A stretch of DNA of 64,000 nucleotides, from contig NZ_KE557314.1 in NCBI RefSeq assembly GCF_000442275.2, positions 1,023,085 through 1,087,084 of the forward strand. Direction: 5' to 3'. Positions 8,199 to 16,442 of the stretch are shown piece after piece (the first letter of the stretch is position 1; every line of letters begins with the position of its first letter). The position numbers and the translations under genes are program-made. The stretch is from Litoreibacter arenae DSM 19593 (GTDB lineage: Bacteria > Pseudomonadota > Alphaproteobacteria > Rhodobacterales > Rhodobacteraceae). The notes beneath the pieces are model-generated. The model was not told the origin of the DNA and did not search any database. It saw nothing but the letters and a program-made list of their open reading frames with translations.

Positions 8199-8228
8199 AA
8201 AAAAAGCCCCGACGTTTCCGCCGGGGCT
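8199..8228 (-). terminator. Terminator of pnp
   Basis: On the minus strand: GCCCCGGCG-GAAA-CGTCGGGGC followed by seven T's, a textbook intrinsic terminator 26 bases past the pnp stop. The core (plus strand CCCCGACGTTTCCGCCGGGG) is the same as at 7183-7202. Confidence 0.9.
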
Positions 8229-8253
8229 TGTGATTTTCAGGATCGGACGGGAT

Positions 8254-10389
8254 TTACTCCTCTACCGCTTCCTCTTTCTTGACCTCTTCGCCGGTTTCCT
8301 GATCGACGACTTTCATCGACAGGCGCACCTTGCCGCGATCGTCGAAGCCCAGCAGCTTGACCTTCACTTCCTGGCCCTCTTTGAGGACGTCGGACGGATG
8401 GTTCAGGCGGCGGTTTTCGATCTGGGAAACGTGCACCAGACCGTCGCGCTTGCCGAAGAAGTTCACGAAGGCGCCGAAGTCGACGATCTTCACAACGGTG
8501 CCGGTATAGACGGCACCTTCTTCCGGCTCGGCCACGATCGAGTGGATCATGTCATAGGCCTTCTTGATCGCGTCGGCGTTTGGTGATGCGATCTTGATGA
8601 TGCCGTCGTCATTGATGTCGACCTTGGCACCGGACACTTCCACGATTTCGCGGATGACCTTGCCGCCGGAGCCGATGACTTCGCGGATTTTATCCGTAGG
8701 TACCTGCATCGTCTCGATGCGCGGAGCGTGCTCGGAGAAGGAGCCAGCCGAGGACAGCGCCTTGTTCATTTCGCCCAGGATATGCAAACGGCCCTCTTTG
8801 GCCTGCGCCAAAGCGGTTTTCATGATCTCGGGCGTGATGCCTGCAACCTTGATGTCCATTTGCAAGGACGTGATGCCGTTCTCGGTACCCGCAACCTTGA
8901 AGTCCATGTCGCCAAGGTGGTCTTCGTCACCCAAGATGTCGGACAGAACCGCGTAGGAGCCGTCGTCTTCGAGGATCAGGCCCATGGCCACACCGGCAAC
9001 CGGTGCTTTCAGTGGAACGCCAGCGTCCATCATGGACAGGGAGCCACCGCAGACCGACGCCATGGAGGACGAGCCGTTGGATTCGGTGATCTCGGAGACC
9101 AGACGGATGGTGTAGGGGAAGTCGGTTACCGGAGGCAGAACTGCCTGAAGCGCGCGCCATGCCAGCTTGCCGTGACCGATTTCACGACGGCCGGGAGGGC
9201 CGAAGCGACCAACTTCACCAACCGAGTAGGGCGGGAAGTTATAGTGCAGCAGGAAGTTCGACTTATACATGCCTTGCAGGCTGTCGATCATCTGCTCGTC
9301 GTCGCCGGTGCCCAGCGTGGTCACAACCAGACCCTGGGTCTCGCCACGGGTGAACAGCGCGGAGCCGTGGGTCCGTGGCAGCAAGCCAACTTCGCTCACG
9401 ATGTCGCGGATCTCGTCGAGGTTACGCCCGTCGATACGCTTCTTGTTCTTCACCACATCGCCACGCAGAACGGTGGATTCGAGCTTCTTGAGCGCGGCAC
9501 CAAGGTTTTCGTCTTCCAGCTGCTCTTCGGACAGACCTTCTTTCGCGGTCTCCTTGGCAGCAGAAACAGCGGCGGTGCGCTCTTGCTTGTCGGTGATTGC
9601 GTAGGCGGCACGCATGGCTTCCTCACCGGATTTCTTCACGGCCTCGTAGAGGTCGGAATAGTCGGGGGCCTGGAAGTCGAACGGCTCTTTCGCGCAGTCT
9701 TCCGCGAAGTCGATGATCAGGTCGATGGCGGGCTGGATCTGCTCATGGGCAAATTCCACGGCACCCAGCATTTCGTCCTCGGTCAGCTCGTAGGCTTCCG
9801 ATTCCACCATCATCACGGCGTCTTTGGTGCCGGCGACGACGAGGTCCAGACGCTGGTCAGGGTTCTGACGCAGGTTGTGCATGTCGTCCATTTCAGGGTT
9901 CAGGATGTACTCGCCATCCTCAAAGCCTACGCGGCAAGCCGCAATCGGACCCATGAACGGCGCGCCGGAGATCGTCAGCGCGGCGGAGGCCGCGATCATC
10001 GCAACCATGTCAGGGTCGTTGACCAGATCGTGGGACAGCACGGTGCAGATCACCAGAACTTCGTTTTTGAAGCCGGGGACGAACAGCGGGCGGATCGGAC
10101 GGTCGATCAGACGCGATGTCAGGGTTTCTTTCTCGGTGGGGCGGGCCTCACGCTTGAAGAAGCCACCGGGGATTTTACCCGCGGCGTAGTATTTCTCGTT
10201 GTAGTGGACGGTCAGGGGGAAGAAGTCCTGACCCGGCTTTTGCGCTTTCGCAAAAGTCACGGCGGCCATCACGGAGGTCTCGCCGTAGGTAGCAATCACG
10301 CAGCCGTCTGCCTGACGGGCAATCTTGCCGGTTTCGAGTGTCAGCGTTTCTTCGCCCCACTCGATGGATTTTTTAGTCACATTGAACAT
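8254..10389 (-). CDS. pnp: Polyribonucleotide nucleotidyltransferase (PNPase)
   Basis: A 711-residue PNPase of standard length: two RNase PH domains (first half contains [20 protein letters not shown] and [11 protein letters not shown]; second has [17 protein letters not shown] and [11 protein letters not shown]), a KH domain with [10 protein letters not shown] near residue 560, and a C-terminal S1 domain ([21 protein letters not shown]). It degrades RNA 3'-to-5' phosphorolytically in the degradosome. The ATG at 10389 begins the conserved [12 protein letters not shown]. The upstream 10390-10450 region can form a GGGAG-CA-CTCCC hairpin overlapping CCCGG-CCTT-CCGGG, as expected for a self-regulated pnp leader. 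rpsO lies upstream but a hydroxylase gene intervenes. Confidence 0.97.
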   Translation of the reverse strand: MFNVTKKSIEWGEETLTLETGKIARQADGCVIATYGETSVMAAVTFAKAQKPGQDFFPLTVHYNEKYYAAGKIPGGFFKREARPTEKETLTSRLIDRPIRPLFVPGFKNEVLVICTVLSHDLVNDPDMVAMIAASAALTISGAPFMGPIAACRVGFEDGEYILNPEMDDMHNLRQNPDQRLDLVVAGTKDAVMMVESEAYELTEDEMLGAVEFAHEQIQPAIDLIIDFAEDCAKEPFDFQAPDYSDLYEAVKKSGEEAMRAAYAITDKQERTAAVSAAKETAKEGLSEEQLEDENLGAALKKLESTVLRGDVVKNKKRIDGRNLDEIRDIVSEVGLLPRTHGSALFTRGETQGLVVTTLGTGDDEQMIDSLQGMYKSNFLLHYNFPPYSVGEVGRFGPPGRREIGHGKLAWRALQAVLPPVTDFPYTIRLVSEITESNGSSSMASVCGGSLSMMDAGVPLKAPVAGVAMGLILEDDGSYAVLSDILGDEDHLGDMDFKVAGTENGITSLQMDIKVAGITPEIMKTALAQAKEGRLHILGEMNKALSSAGSFSEHAPRIETMQVPTDKIREVIGSGGKVIREIVEVSGAKVDINDDGIIKIASPNADAIKKAYDMIHSIVAEPEEGAVYTGTVVKIVDFGAFVNFFGKRDGLVHVSQIENRRLNHPSDVLKEGQEVKVKLLGFDDRGKVRLSMKVVDQETGEEVKKEEAVEE

Positions 10390-10405
10390 GTATCGTTTCC
10401 TATCA

Positions 10406-10428
10406 GGGAGCACTCCCGGCCTTCCGGG
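10406..10428 (-). promoter_or_regulatory. Hairpin pair in the pnp leader
   Basis: GGGAG-CA-CTCCC (10406-10417) and CCCGG-CCTT-CCGGG (10415-10428) share their CCC, so the two hairpins exclude each other. They lie 17-39 bases upstream of the pnp start codon. PNPase and RNase III control pnp through a leader stem in Escherichia coli; a similar role here is inference only. Confidence 0.35.
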
Positions 10429-10575
10429 TCTCCCGTTTGAATGGCGGCCCCATTGCCGCCGACCCCAATCCTTTGCATGAGCGCCGGGGTCAGGGCGCAC
10501 AGTCTCAGATGTGCGGCGTATATAGAGGTTTTATGCGTTTGGGAAGGGGTACGACGACCGGCCGTCGCGAACGCT

Positions 10576-11292
10576 CTAGGCCTGCCTGCCGCGTGGCAGC
10601 TTGGTGATGCCGTAAGCCTTGCGGGCAGTGACCAGCCGAAGGTCCTCGGGGTCCATGCCAAGGCTCATGATCGTCTCGCGGTCGTAGCGCTCCTTGGCTG
10701 TAGCCTGATCGAAGCCTGTGCCGAACAGGCGGTCGATCCAGCCCATCCCGAAGCTGACATGGAAGGTCGCGTCGTGGTCCTGGAAGTGGTGGACCAGATG
10801 GCTTTGGGTGATCTTGCGCCCGAACCAGCCTTTCTCGACCTTCAGGTGGGCAAGGGTGTGGCAGTATTCGTAGAAGGTGAATGCGCTGATGGAGCCGACG
10901 AACAGGGCCACCGCCGCGAAGGCAGCCGCAGGTGCCAGACCGGTGAAGGGCCACAGCACAACGGTATGCCCGACGAAAGAGATCAGCGCGAAGCGGACTG
11001 CATACCAGTGGTCATCGCCGGTAAAGAACTCCGCGTCTGTGGGGAATTCGTGGTGCGAGATGTGGGCGCGGTAGAGCTCGTTGAAGGTCGATTGCCGCGT
11101 GGGCGGCTCGCGGTGATAGACGAAGCGGTGCATCACGTATTCGGTGAGGAATTGCAGCACCATCCCATAGGCAATCGCCAGCAGGAACCAAGGCGAGAAC
11201 GCGAAGACCAGAACCGCCACACCTGCCAGCCACAAGGGGAACAGGCGATGTAGCGTTCCCATGTTGATGAGTACGCGGAATGTTTCACGCAT
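10576..11292 (-). CDS. Sterol desaturase / fatty-acid hydroxylase family membrane protein
   Basis: A 238-residue di-iron membrane hydroxylase. All histidine boxes are visible: EYVMHRFVYHR, AHISHHEF, EYCHTLAHL and HLVHHFQDHD. Four hydrophobic segments surround them. The family hydroxylates or desaturates lipid chains, sterols or carotenoids; bacterial members often modify fatty acids or carotenoids and the substrate here is unknown. The ATG at 11292 has GGGAGGACTCTACT upstream. It is placed between rpsO and pnp on the same strand, an unusual guest in that conserved pair; a strong terminator (11390-11424) separates it from rpsO, so it probably has its own promoter. Confidence 0.82.
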   Translation of the reverse strand: MRETFRVLINMGTLHRLFPLWLAGVAVLVFAFSPWFLLAIAYGMVLQFLTEYVMHRFVYHREPPTRQSTFNELYRAHISHHEFPTDAEFFTGDDHWYAVRFALISFVGHTVVLWPFTGLAPAAAFAAVALFVGSISAFTFYEYCHTLAHLKVEKGWFGRKITQSHLVHHFQDHDATFHVSFGMGWIDRLFGTGFDQATAKERYDRETIMSLGMDPEDLRLVTARKAYGITKLPRGRQA

Positions 11293-11389
11293 AGTAGAGT
11301 CCTCCCAAACCGAGCTACTTTTGCGATCAAAGGACACCAACTGCATCATATCAAGAATGACGTCACGTTTCCACGCGGGGCGGAATGCG

Positions 11390-11424
11390 AAAAGGCCGCG
11401 CTCTGTTTCAGAGCGCGGCCTTTT
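11390..11424. terminator. Strong bidirectional intrinsic terminator after rpsO
   Basis: AGGCCGCGCTCTG and CAGAGCGCGGCCT form a perfect 13-bp stem around TTT, flanked by AAAA on the left and TTTT on the right. It ends the rpsO transcript on the minus strand; two smaller hairpins precede it. Confidence 0.88.
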
Positions 11425-11451
11425 GTGAATTTCTACCGTGTGTGGCCCGCA

Positions 11452-11502
11452 GGTTTTCTGCGAAAACCGCTACACTACACCCGTCGTATCTTCAATACGA
11501 CG
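11452..11502 (-). promoter_or_regulatory. Two tandem hairpins in the rpsO 3' untranslated region
   Basis: Directly after the rpsO stop, on the minus strand, an 8-bp hairpin (CGTCGTAT/ATACGACG, 11482-11502) is followed by a 7-bp hairpin (GGTTTTC-GCA-GAAAACC, 11452-11468) and then the terminator at 11390-11424. Neither has a T tract, so they look like RNA-stability or processing structures instead of terminators. Confidence 0.55.
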
Positions 11503-11772
11503 TTAGCGGCGGATACCCAACTTCTTGATCAGGTCTTGGTAACGGGCCTCGTCCTTCTTCTTGGTGTAATCCAGAAGCTTACGACGCAGGGCAACCATCT
11601 TCAAAAGGCCACGACGACCGTGGTTGTCTTTCTTGTGGGTTTTGAAGTGCTCGGTCAGGGTGGTGATGCGCGAGGTCAGGATGGCGACTTGGACTTCGGG
11701 CGAACCGGTGTCGCCCTCTTTGGTCGCGAATTCTTTCATCAGGCGTGTTTTTTCTTCAGCGGTGATCGACAT
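11503..11772 (-). CDS. rpsO: 30S ribosomal protein S15
   Basis: An 89-residue protein matching S15 over its whole length: [54 protein letters not shown] and the C-terminal [13 protein letters not shown]. It binds 16S rRNA in the central domain of the small subunit. An AAAGGAGACCCCG ribosome-binding site precedes the ATG at 11772. The minus-strand leader includes a GC-rich hairpin (GGGGCG/CGCCCC at about 11929-11945) that could belong to an autoregulatory S15-binding structure. Confidence 0.97.
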   Translation of the reverse strand: MSITAEEKTRLMKEFATKEGDTGSPEVQVAILTSRITTLTEHFKTHKKDNHGRRGLLKMVALRRKLLDYTKKKDEARYQDLIKKLGIRR

Positions 11773-12129
11773 CGGGGTCTCCTTTGCAGGTTAGTGTGAA
11801 TGGCGCAGGCCGGGATGTCGTCCAGCAAGGCCCGTGGAGTGCTCCGCAGATTGACAGCGGATGGGCGCGTATAGGGCGAATGGGCTGAAAAGGAAAGCCC
11901 GAATCTTGGTGCGGACTGCTGCTTCTCGGGGCGGCGAACGCCCCGGTTTGGTGCCGGTATTGCGGCCAAATTTGCGCCGCTGTGGCGGTTGTTCTGCCAA
12001 TGGAAACAAACGCATGCGCCCGACAGGAGTTTGGCGAAATCATGACGATTCAGGTGGCATCCCTATGACAGGTTAACATATGGTTAAAATGTAGAAATTT
12101 TGTAACGATCCTATCGTGGAGTAAATGGT
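11773..12129. other. 357-base intergenic region between rpsO and the RTX gene
   Basis: No credible gene. Both divergent genes must be driven from here. The left part would be the rpsO leader (minus strand) and holds the hairpin CGGGGCG-GCGAA-CGCCCCG near 11928-11946. The right part (12070-12118) is AT-rich, with the short direct repeat GGTTAACATATGGTTAAAATG, and is the likely promoter zone of the RTX gene. I recognise no specific -35/-10 pair with confidence. Confidence 0.5.
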
Positions 12130-13302
12130 ATGCTGGGAGTGGTTGGGCTGTTGGCCCTTGTCGGATTGCTGGGGGCGATCTTTGATTCTGATGACGGCGG
12201 TGGAACTACAGACGGCGACACGTCCGAGCCACCCAACCCTGGCGGCCTGATCGGCACCAATAACGCCGACACCCTGACCGGCACCATAGACATCGACATC
12301 ATGGAAGGCCACGGGGGCGACGACGTGATCTATGGCTTAGAGAGCGGCGACACCATCGCGGGCGGGATTGGCGATGACACGGTGTTTGGCGGCGACGACG
12401 ACGACGATCTGCGCGGCGGGGATGGCAATGATGACATCGCGGGCGAAGCGGGCGATGACGAAATTAACGGCGGCGATGGCAATGACCGGATCGCGGGCGG
12501 CGACGGTGACGACACCATTCTTGGCGCGGATGGTGACGATATAGTCATCGGCGAAGGTGGCGCGGATACGGCTCGCGGCGGTGCGGGGAGCGACCTCATA
12601 TCTGGCGGTTTGGGCAACGATCTGCTCGAGGGCGGCGACGGTAACGACCGGCTTGCCGGTGACGAAGGCGACGACAGGTTGCAGGGTCAGGCCGACAACG
12701 ACAGCTTGCTTGGCGGGGCCGGTGACGACGTCCTTGCAGGTGGCGCGGGGAACGATTTCCTTGACGGCGGCGCGGGCGAAGACATCGTGGGCGGCGGCCT
12801 CGGCGATGACATTCTTGGCGGCGGCCTTGACGAAGACCTTGTGCGCGGCGGTCAGGGCAATGACTTCGTTTTCGGCACCTTCTTTAATGGCGGAGACGAG
12901 ATCGACGGCGCCGACAACCTCTATGGGAACGAGGGCAACGACTTCATCTATATCGGCAATTTCGACACGGCATTCGGCGGTGAGGGTGCCGACACCTTTG
13001 CTACGGGCACGTTCATCAACGCAGGCTCCGCCGGGGCGGTGAGTGATTTCGACCCTGCCGAGGACCAGATAGAGCTGCGCTACAGCGGCGCGATTGCGCC
13101 GGTGGTGACCATCGTCAACAACGCGGACGGCTCGGCGGATGTCGCTATGGACGGTGATGTCGTGCTCAGGGTGACAACGCCGGGCAGCTTGACTGTCGCG
13201 GACATTGCCTTGGTGAATTCGCTGAACGTCGAGCCGACGATTTCGGCGGGCGCGGGTGTTCCGGTGGTGGCCCCTCCGGTCATTGTCGCGCCACCAGCCT
13301 AA
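12130..13302 (+). CDS. RTX-type calcium-binding protein (haemolysin-type nonapeptide repeats)
   Basis: A 390-residue acidic protein. Residues 1-18 form a glycine/leucine-rich hydrophobic segment (MLGVVGLLALVGLLGAIF), then a linker, then about 20 consecutive GGxGxDxxx nonapeptides from about residue 58 to 250 (for example GGDGNDRIA, GGAGDDVLA, GGLGDDILG). Such repeats fold into a calcium-binding parallel beta roll. The C-terminal third includes GAVSDFDPAEDQIEL, a motif found at the ends of RTX arrays, and finishes in a proline-rich tail. RTX proteins usually leave by type I secretion through a C-terminal signal; no transporter genes are nearby. GGAG lies 9 bases upstream of the start. Confidence 0.85.
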   Translation: MLGVVGLLALVGLLGAIFDSDDGGGTTDGDTSEPPNPGGLIGTNNADTLTGTIDIDIMEGHGGDDVIYGLESGDTIAGGIGDDTVFGGDDDDDLRGGDGNDDIAGEAGDDEINGGDGNDRIAGGDGDDTILGADGDDIVIGEGGADTARGGAGSDLISGGLGNDLLEGGDGNDRLAGDEGDDRLQGQADNDSLLGGAGDDVLAGGAGNDFLDGGAGEDIVGGGLGDDILGGGLDEDLVRGGQGNDFVFGTFFNGGDEIDGADNLYGNEGNDFIYIGNFDTAFGGEGADTFATGTFINAGSAGAVSDFDPAEDQIELRYSGAIAPVVTIVNNADGSADVAMDGDVVLRVTTPGSLTVADIALVNSLNVEPTISAGAGVPVVAPPVIVAPPA

Positions 13303-13314
13303 GCCACCTAAACC

Positions 13315-14178
13315 TCAGTCCGACCTGAAAAACGCCCCGAAGCAGTCGAGCACCGCTTCGGGGTTTTCTTCCATGACGAAGTGGCCGCTGACGCAAGAGC
13401 GGTCGCTGACGTCATTGGCCCAGTTGCGCCACAGCGCAGCGGGATCGCCCGTTTGACCCGGAAAGCCGCCCTCTGCCCACAGAAACCGCAACGGCGCCGC
13501 GATCTTGCGGCCCGCCGCGCGGTCGGCATCGTCCAGCGCGCGGTCGAACGTCGCGCCCGCACGGTAGTCGGCGCACATGGCATGGATATGCGCGGGATCG
13601 CGGGCCTGCGCGCGGTAGCTTTCCAAGGCCGCTTCAGGGAAGACATCCAGCGATTTGGCGTTAACCCAACTTTTCAGCGTGTGGTCGATATAGGCGACCG
13701 GATTGGCGTTAATCATGTTCTCCGGCAAAGGATGCGGCTGCGCGAGGAAGGTCCAGTGGTAGGCGTTGTAAGCCAGCTCCGCGTTCCATGACTGCCAGAA
13801 ATCGCCGGTGGGGACGATCTCGATAATGCCCAGCCGACTCAAGCGCTCGGGGTGGTCCAGCGCGAAGCGATAGGCCACGCGCCCGCCGCGGTCATGACCC
13901 AGAACATGCGCACGGTCATGGCCGAAATGATCCAGCACCGCCACAAGGTCCAGCGCCATCTGCCGCTTGGAATAGGTGGCGTGGTTGGCGCTGTCGTCGA
14001 AGGGGGCATCGCTGTCGCCATAGCCGCGCAGGTCCGGCACGATGCAGGTGAAGTCGCGGGTGAACGCGGGCGCGATGCCCTGCCAGCACATGTGGTTCTG
14101 CGGGTAGCCGTGGAGGAACACCAGCGCCGGACCGCTGCCGCCGACATGGACCGAGATGTTCACGTCATCCGATTTCAC
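13315..14178 (-). CDS. Fluoroacetate dehalogenase-like alpha/beta hydrolase
   Basis: A 287-residue alpha/beta hydrolase. The sequence can be laid without a gap on the residue numbering I recall for the Rhodopseudomonas fluoroacetate dehalogenase (offset +14): nucleophile Asp96 (110) in GHDRGGR, halide/carboxylate binders Arg97 (111), Arg100 (114), His141 (155), Trp142 (156), Tyr205 (219) and catalytic His266 (280). The catalytic acid Asp134 is replaced by Glu120 (GIIEIVPT). This supports haloacetate dehalogenase (C-F or C-Cl cleavage) over epoxide hydrolase. GTG start; the DUF1643 stop is one base upstream, so the genes are coupled. Confidence 0.75.
   Translation of the reverse strand: MKSDDVNISVHVGGSGPALVFLHGYPQNHMCWQGIAPAFTRDFTCIVPDLRGYGDSDAPFDDSANHATYSKRQMALDLVAVLDHFGHDRAHVLGHDRGGRVAYRFALDHPERLSRLGIIEIVPTGDFWQSWNAELAYNAYHWTFLAQPHPLPENMINANPVAYIDHTLKSWVNAKSLDVFPEAALESYRAQARDPAHIHAMCADYRAGATFDRALDDADRAAGRKIAAPLRFLWAEGGFPGQTGDPAALWRNWANDVSDRSCVSGHFVMEENPEAVLDCFGAFFRSD
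13335..13367. terminator. Hairpin terminator inside the 3' end of the convergent hydrolase gene
   Basis: CCCCGAAGC (13335-13343) pairs with GCTTCGGGG (13355-13363) and is followed on the plus strand by TTTTC, giving an intrinsic terminator for the RTX gene. It overlaps the last codons of the minus-strand hydrolase. On the minus strand the stem is followed by CGTTTTTC, so it could also act there. Confidence 0.65.
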
Positions 14179-14179
14179 C

Positions 14180-14692
14180 TCATGGCGTGCCCCACAATTC
14201 GGGCTGTTGCGTGTAGGCGATATACAGCGGGTGCTTCGGGTGCCCTGCCTTGCTGAGCCCCAAATGATATAGCGGGTTACCGGTCGACCGCATCAGCGCC
14301 TCGACCTGCGGGCCGCGGCTCAGATGCTCCCCATGGGTGCCCCAAGCGGCGACGACGGTGTCGGCCCAGTTGCAAGCCTCGGCAATGGAGGCATCATTGG
14401 CGGGGCCGATGGGCTCCGCCGCCTTGCGCATCTTGTGCGGGTCGGTGTCGCGCCACGCGAAGATGTTGCAGACCCGGAACGCGCCGAAGCCCAAGGCGCG
14501 GGCGCGACGCTCGCAGCGCTCCACGGTGGGGTCGTTCTGCACTTCGGTCGCGGTAGACGGGTTCAACATGACGAAAGACACCTTGCGGCCGCCCTCGTCC
14601 CAGACGCGGGTCAGGGCGTAGCGGTAGCGTTCGCAGTCGGAATACAACGCTGTAGAGGCCGCATCGCCCTTGAGATGTGTGCGGGTAATCAT
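14180..14692 (-). CDS. DUF1643 domain protein
   Basis: A 170-residue protein with the DUF1643 pattern: YRYALTRVWDEGG, VSFVMLNPSTATEVQNDPTV, CERRARALGFGAFRVCNIFAWR, and the ending VVAAWGTHGEH...HLGLSKAGHPKHPLY. The family is widespread and of unknown function. I place the start at the ATG at 14692 (MITRTHLKGDAAS), which begins the conserved part; a TTG 36 bases upstream is possible and would nearly abut truB. It sits between truB and the dehalogenase-like gene with tight spacing, so it is part of the same minus-strand transcript. Confidence 0.75.
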   Translation of the reverse strand: MITRTHLKGDAASTALYSDCERYRYALTRVWDEGGRKVSFVMLNPSTATEVQNDPTVERCERRARALGFGAFRVCNIFAWRDTDPHKMRKAAEPIGPANDASIAEACNWADTVVAAWGTHGEHLSRGPQVEALMRSTGNPLYHLGLSKAGHPKHPLYIAYTQQPELWGTP

Positions 14693-14731
14693 GGGCCAGC
14701 TTGTGCCAGCCTGTGCCGGGCGGATCAAGTC

Positions 14732-15640
14732 TCAGGCCGTATTGAACACCCGCGACGGATGCAACTCGCCCGCCTTGTAGCGCCCCACGGCGACCGCCTG
14801 CCCGTTCAGCGAGGCCCACGCTTCGTCGCCATATTGCACATCTGTCGCGATCACCATGCCGGGGTTGCCGTTGCGCAGCTTGGTCGCTCCGCTTTCCGTG
14901 GTGGGCAGTTCCGGCAGGTCCGCCAGGCCGATTTCCAGCGGGCCGAGGAAGTCCATGATCGCGTCGGTTTTGGCGACCGCTTCGAGTTCTTCCAGCGTCA
15001 CGCCGTCCTCGACGTCGAACGGGCCGGACCAGATGCGGCGCAGCTCGCGGACATGGCCGAAGCAGCCAAGCGCCTCTCCCAGATCCCGCGCGATGGCGCG
15101 CACGTAGCCACCTTTGCCGCAGACCATTTCCAGCGTGACGTGGTCGGGGTCGGGACGTTCGATCAGCGTCAGGCTTTCGACGAAAAGCGGGCGGGCGGCG
15201 ATCTCCACGTCTTCGCCGTCGCGGGCCAGCTTGTAGGCGCGTTGCCCGTCGATTTTCACGGCGGAGAACTTCGGCGGCACCTGCATGATCTCGCCCGTCA
15301 GCGCGGGCAGGGCGGCGGCGATTTCGTCATCAGATGGGCGCGTGCCGCTTTCCGACAGCACCTCGCCGTCCGCGTCGTCGGTGTTGGTGGCTTGCCCCAA
15401 ACGCACCGTGAAGCGGTAAGCCTTCATCGCGTCGGTCACATAAGGCACCGTTTTCGTCGCCTCGCCCAAAGCCACGGCCAGAACGCCGGTCGCATCAGGG
15501 TCCAGCGTGCCGGCATGGCCCGCCTTCTTGGCGTCGAACGCCCAGCGCACCTTGTTGACCACCGAGGTGGACGTGATCCCGGCGGGTTTGTCGATGACGA
15601 CCCAACCTGAAATGTCGCGACCTTTTTTGCGGCGTCCCAT
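14732..15640 (-). CDS. truB: tRNA pseudouridine-55 synthase TruB
   Basis: A 302-residue TruB with the catalytic motif [14 protein letters not shown] (Asp48) and the family opening [14 protein letters not shown]. Further motifs are [18 protein letters not shown] and [15 protein letters not shown], and a C-terminal PUA-like region follows. It makes the universal pseudouridine in the T-loop of tRNA. AGGAGCACATC precedes the ATG at 15640. rbfA lies upstream with one extra gene (DUF2233) between, so this is a modified version of the common rbfA-truB-rpsO order. Confidence 0.95.
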   Translation of the reverse strand: MGRRKKGRDISGWVVIDKPAGITSTSVVNKVRWAFDAKKAGHAGTLDPDATGVLAVALGEATKTVPYVTDAMKAYRFTVRLGQATNTDDADGEVLSESGTRPSDDEIAAALPALTGEIMQVPPKFSAVKIDGQRAYKLARDGEDVEIAARPLFVESLTLIERPDPDHVTLEMVCGKGGYVRAIARDLGEALGCFGHVRELRRIWSGPFDVEDGVTLEELEAVAKTDAIMDFLGPLEIGLADLPELPTTESGATKLRNGNPGMVIATDVQYGDEAWASLNGQAVAVGRYKAGELHPSRVFNTA

Positions 15641-15701
15641 GATGTGCTCCTGCTTTATAGAAGGGTCGGGTGCTATTGCGGGCCGTGGCGGGCGTCAATG
15701 G

Positions 15702-16442
15702 TTATTGCGACGGCAGCCCTTGTCCGATGATCGGCCCCATGCGCGGCCCCGCGTCGGAGCGGCCAAGCTCCGCCGAGAACAGGCGCGACACGGTCCCGTC
15801 CAGAAAAAGCGCGTTTGGGCTGTCGAGCTCATCGCGAAACAAGGTGGCCATGTCATGAAATCGCACGAACCCGTTAGAGATGACAAAGTGCGGGCGGCCC
15901 TGCGTGTCGACGCCGACTCCGTTGCGGCGTTTCTTGGAGGTACTGTCGGGCGTAAATTTCGGGTGTAGCTTGCCGTCGATCACAAACATCGGGCCGGATT
16001 GCGTGGCGATACGACAAGTCGGTGTGTTCGCTGCGTAGGCGCGGCTTTCGATCACCTGCGCGGTTTGCCCTTCAACGCAAAACACCCCGTTCGGCAGCAG
16101 GCCGAAATTGCCCGGTCCCTCGCGGGTCACCAGACGGGCCTGCTCTGAGTAGTCGGAGATGAACAGCCCCACCGCGCGGCGGTCTTCGTGGAACATGCCG
16201 CCGTTCATGGCGAAGGTCAGGGTTTTGCCCTGCTCGGCCAGATACTCTTCCAGACTGAAGAACTCGCCGATGACGAGGCCGTCATTGTCGTTGAGCCAAA
16301 GGCCCAGCGTGGCGGGGTTGTCGACTGTGCAAACCGTGTAGCTATCCCCCAAATGCGAAACATCGCGGCAACCATCGGCCAGCGCGGGGGAAGCCAGCAG
16401 GCAGGCGAGCGCGGCGGCGCTAATCCTCGCCAGCATCGTCAT
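15702..16442 (-). CDS. Exported phosphodiester glycosidase-family (DUF2233) protein
   Basis: A 246-residue protein with a signal peptide ([19 protein letters not shown], cleavage near 21) and the DUF2233/NAGPA fold: FAMNGGMFHEDRRAVGLFI, NGVFCVEG, TQSGPMFVIDGKLHP, RRNGVGVD and a final NALFLDGTVSRLF. Eukaryotic relatives uncover mannose-6-phosphate by removing GlcNAc from a phosphodiester; bacterial roles are mostly unknown, with sugar-phosphodiester hydrolysis in the envelope as the best guess. The ATG at 16442 lies inside rbfA (23-base overlap), which implies translational coupling. Confidence 0.78.
   Translation of the reverse strand: MTMLARISAAALACLLASPALADGCRDVSHLGDSYTVCTVDNPATLGLWLNDNDGLVIGEFFSLEEYLAEQGKTLTFAMNGGMFHEDRRAVGLFISDYSEQARLVTREGPGNFGLLPNGVFCVEGQTAQVIESRAYAANTPTCRIATQSGPMFVIDGKLHPKFTPDSTSKKRRNGVGVDTQGRPHFVISNGFVRFHDMATLFRDELDSPNALFLDGTVSRLFSAELGRSDAGPRMGPIIGQGLPSQ

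Noticed and set aside
8728-10440. 570-residue plus-strand frame opposite pnp
   Set aside because: Mirror-frame product of GC-rich codon use; His/Gln/Val-rich composition without domains, and pnp is certain on the other strand.
12300-12880. Regularly repeated DNA that could suggest a tandem repeat array or CRISPR
   Set aside because: The periodicity is 27 bases and reflects nonapeptide codons of the RTX protein; units vary and there are no spacers.
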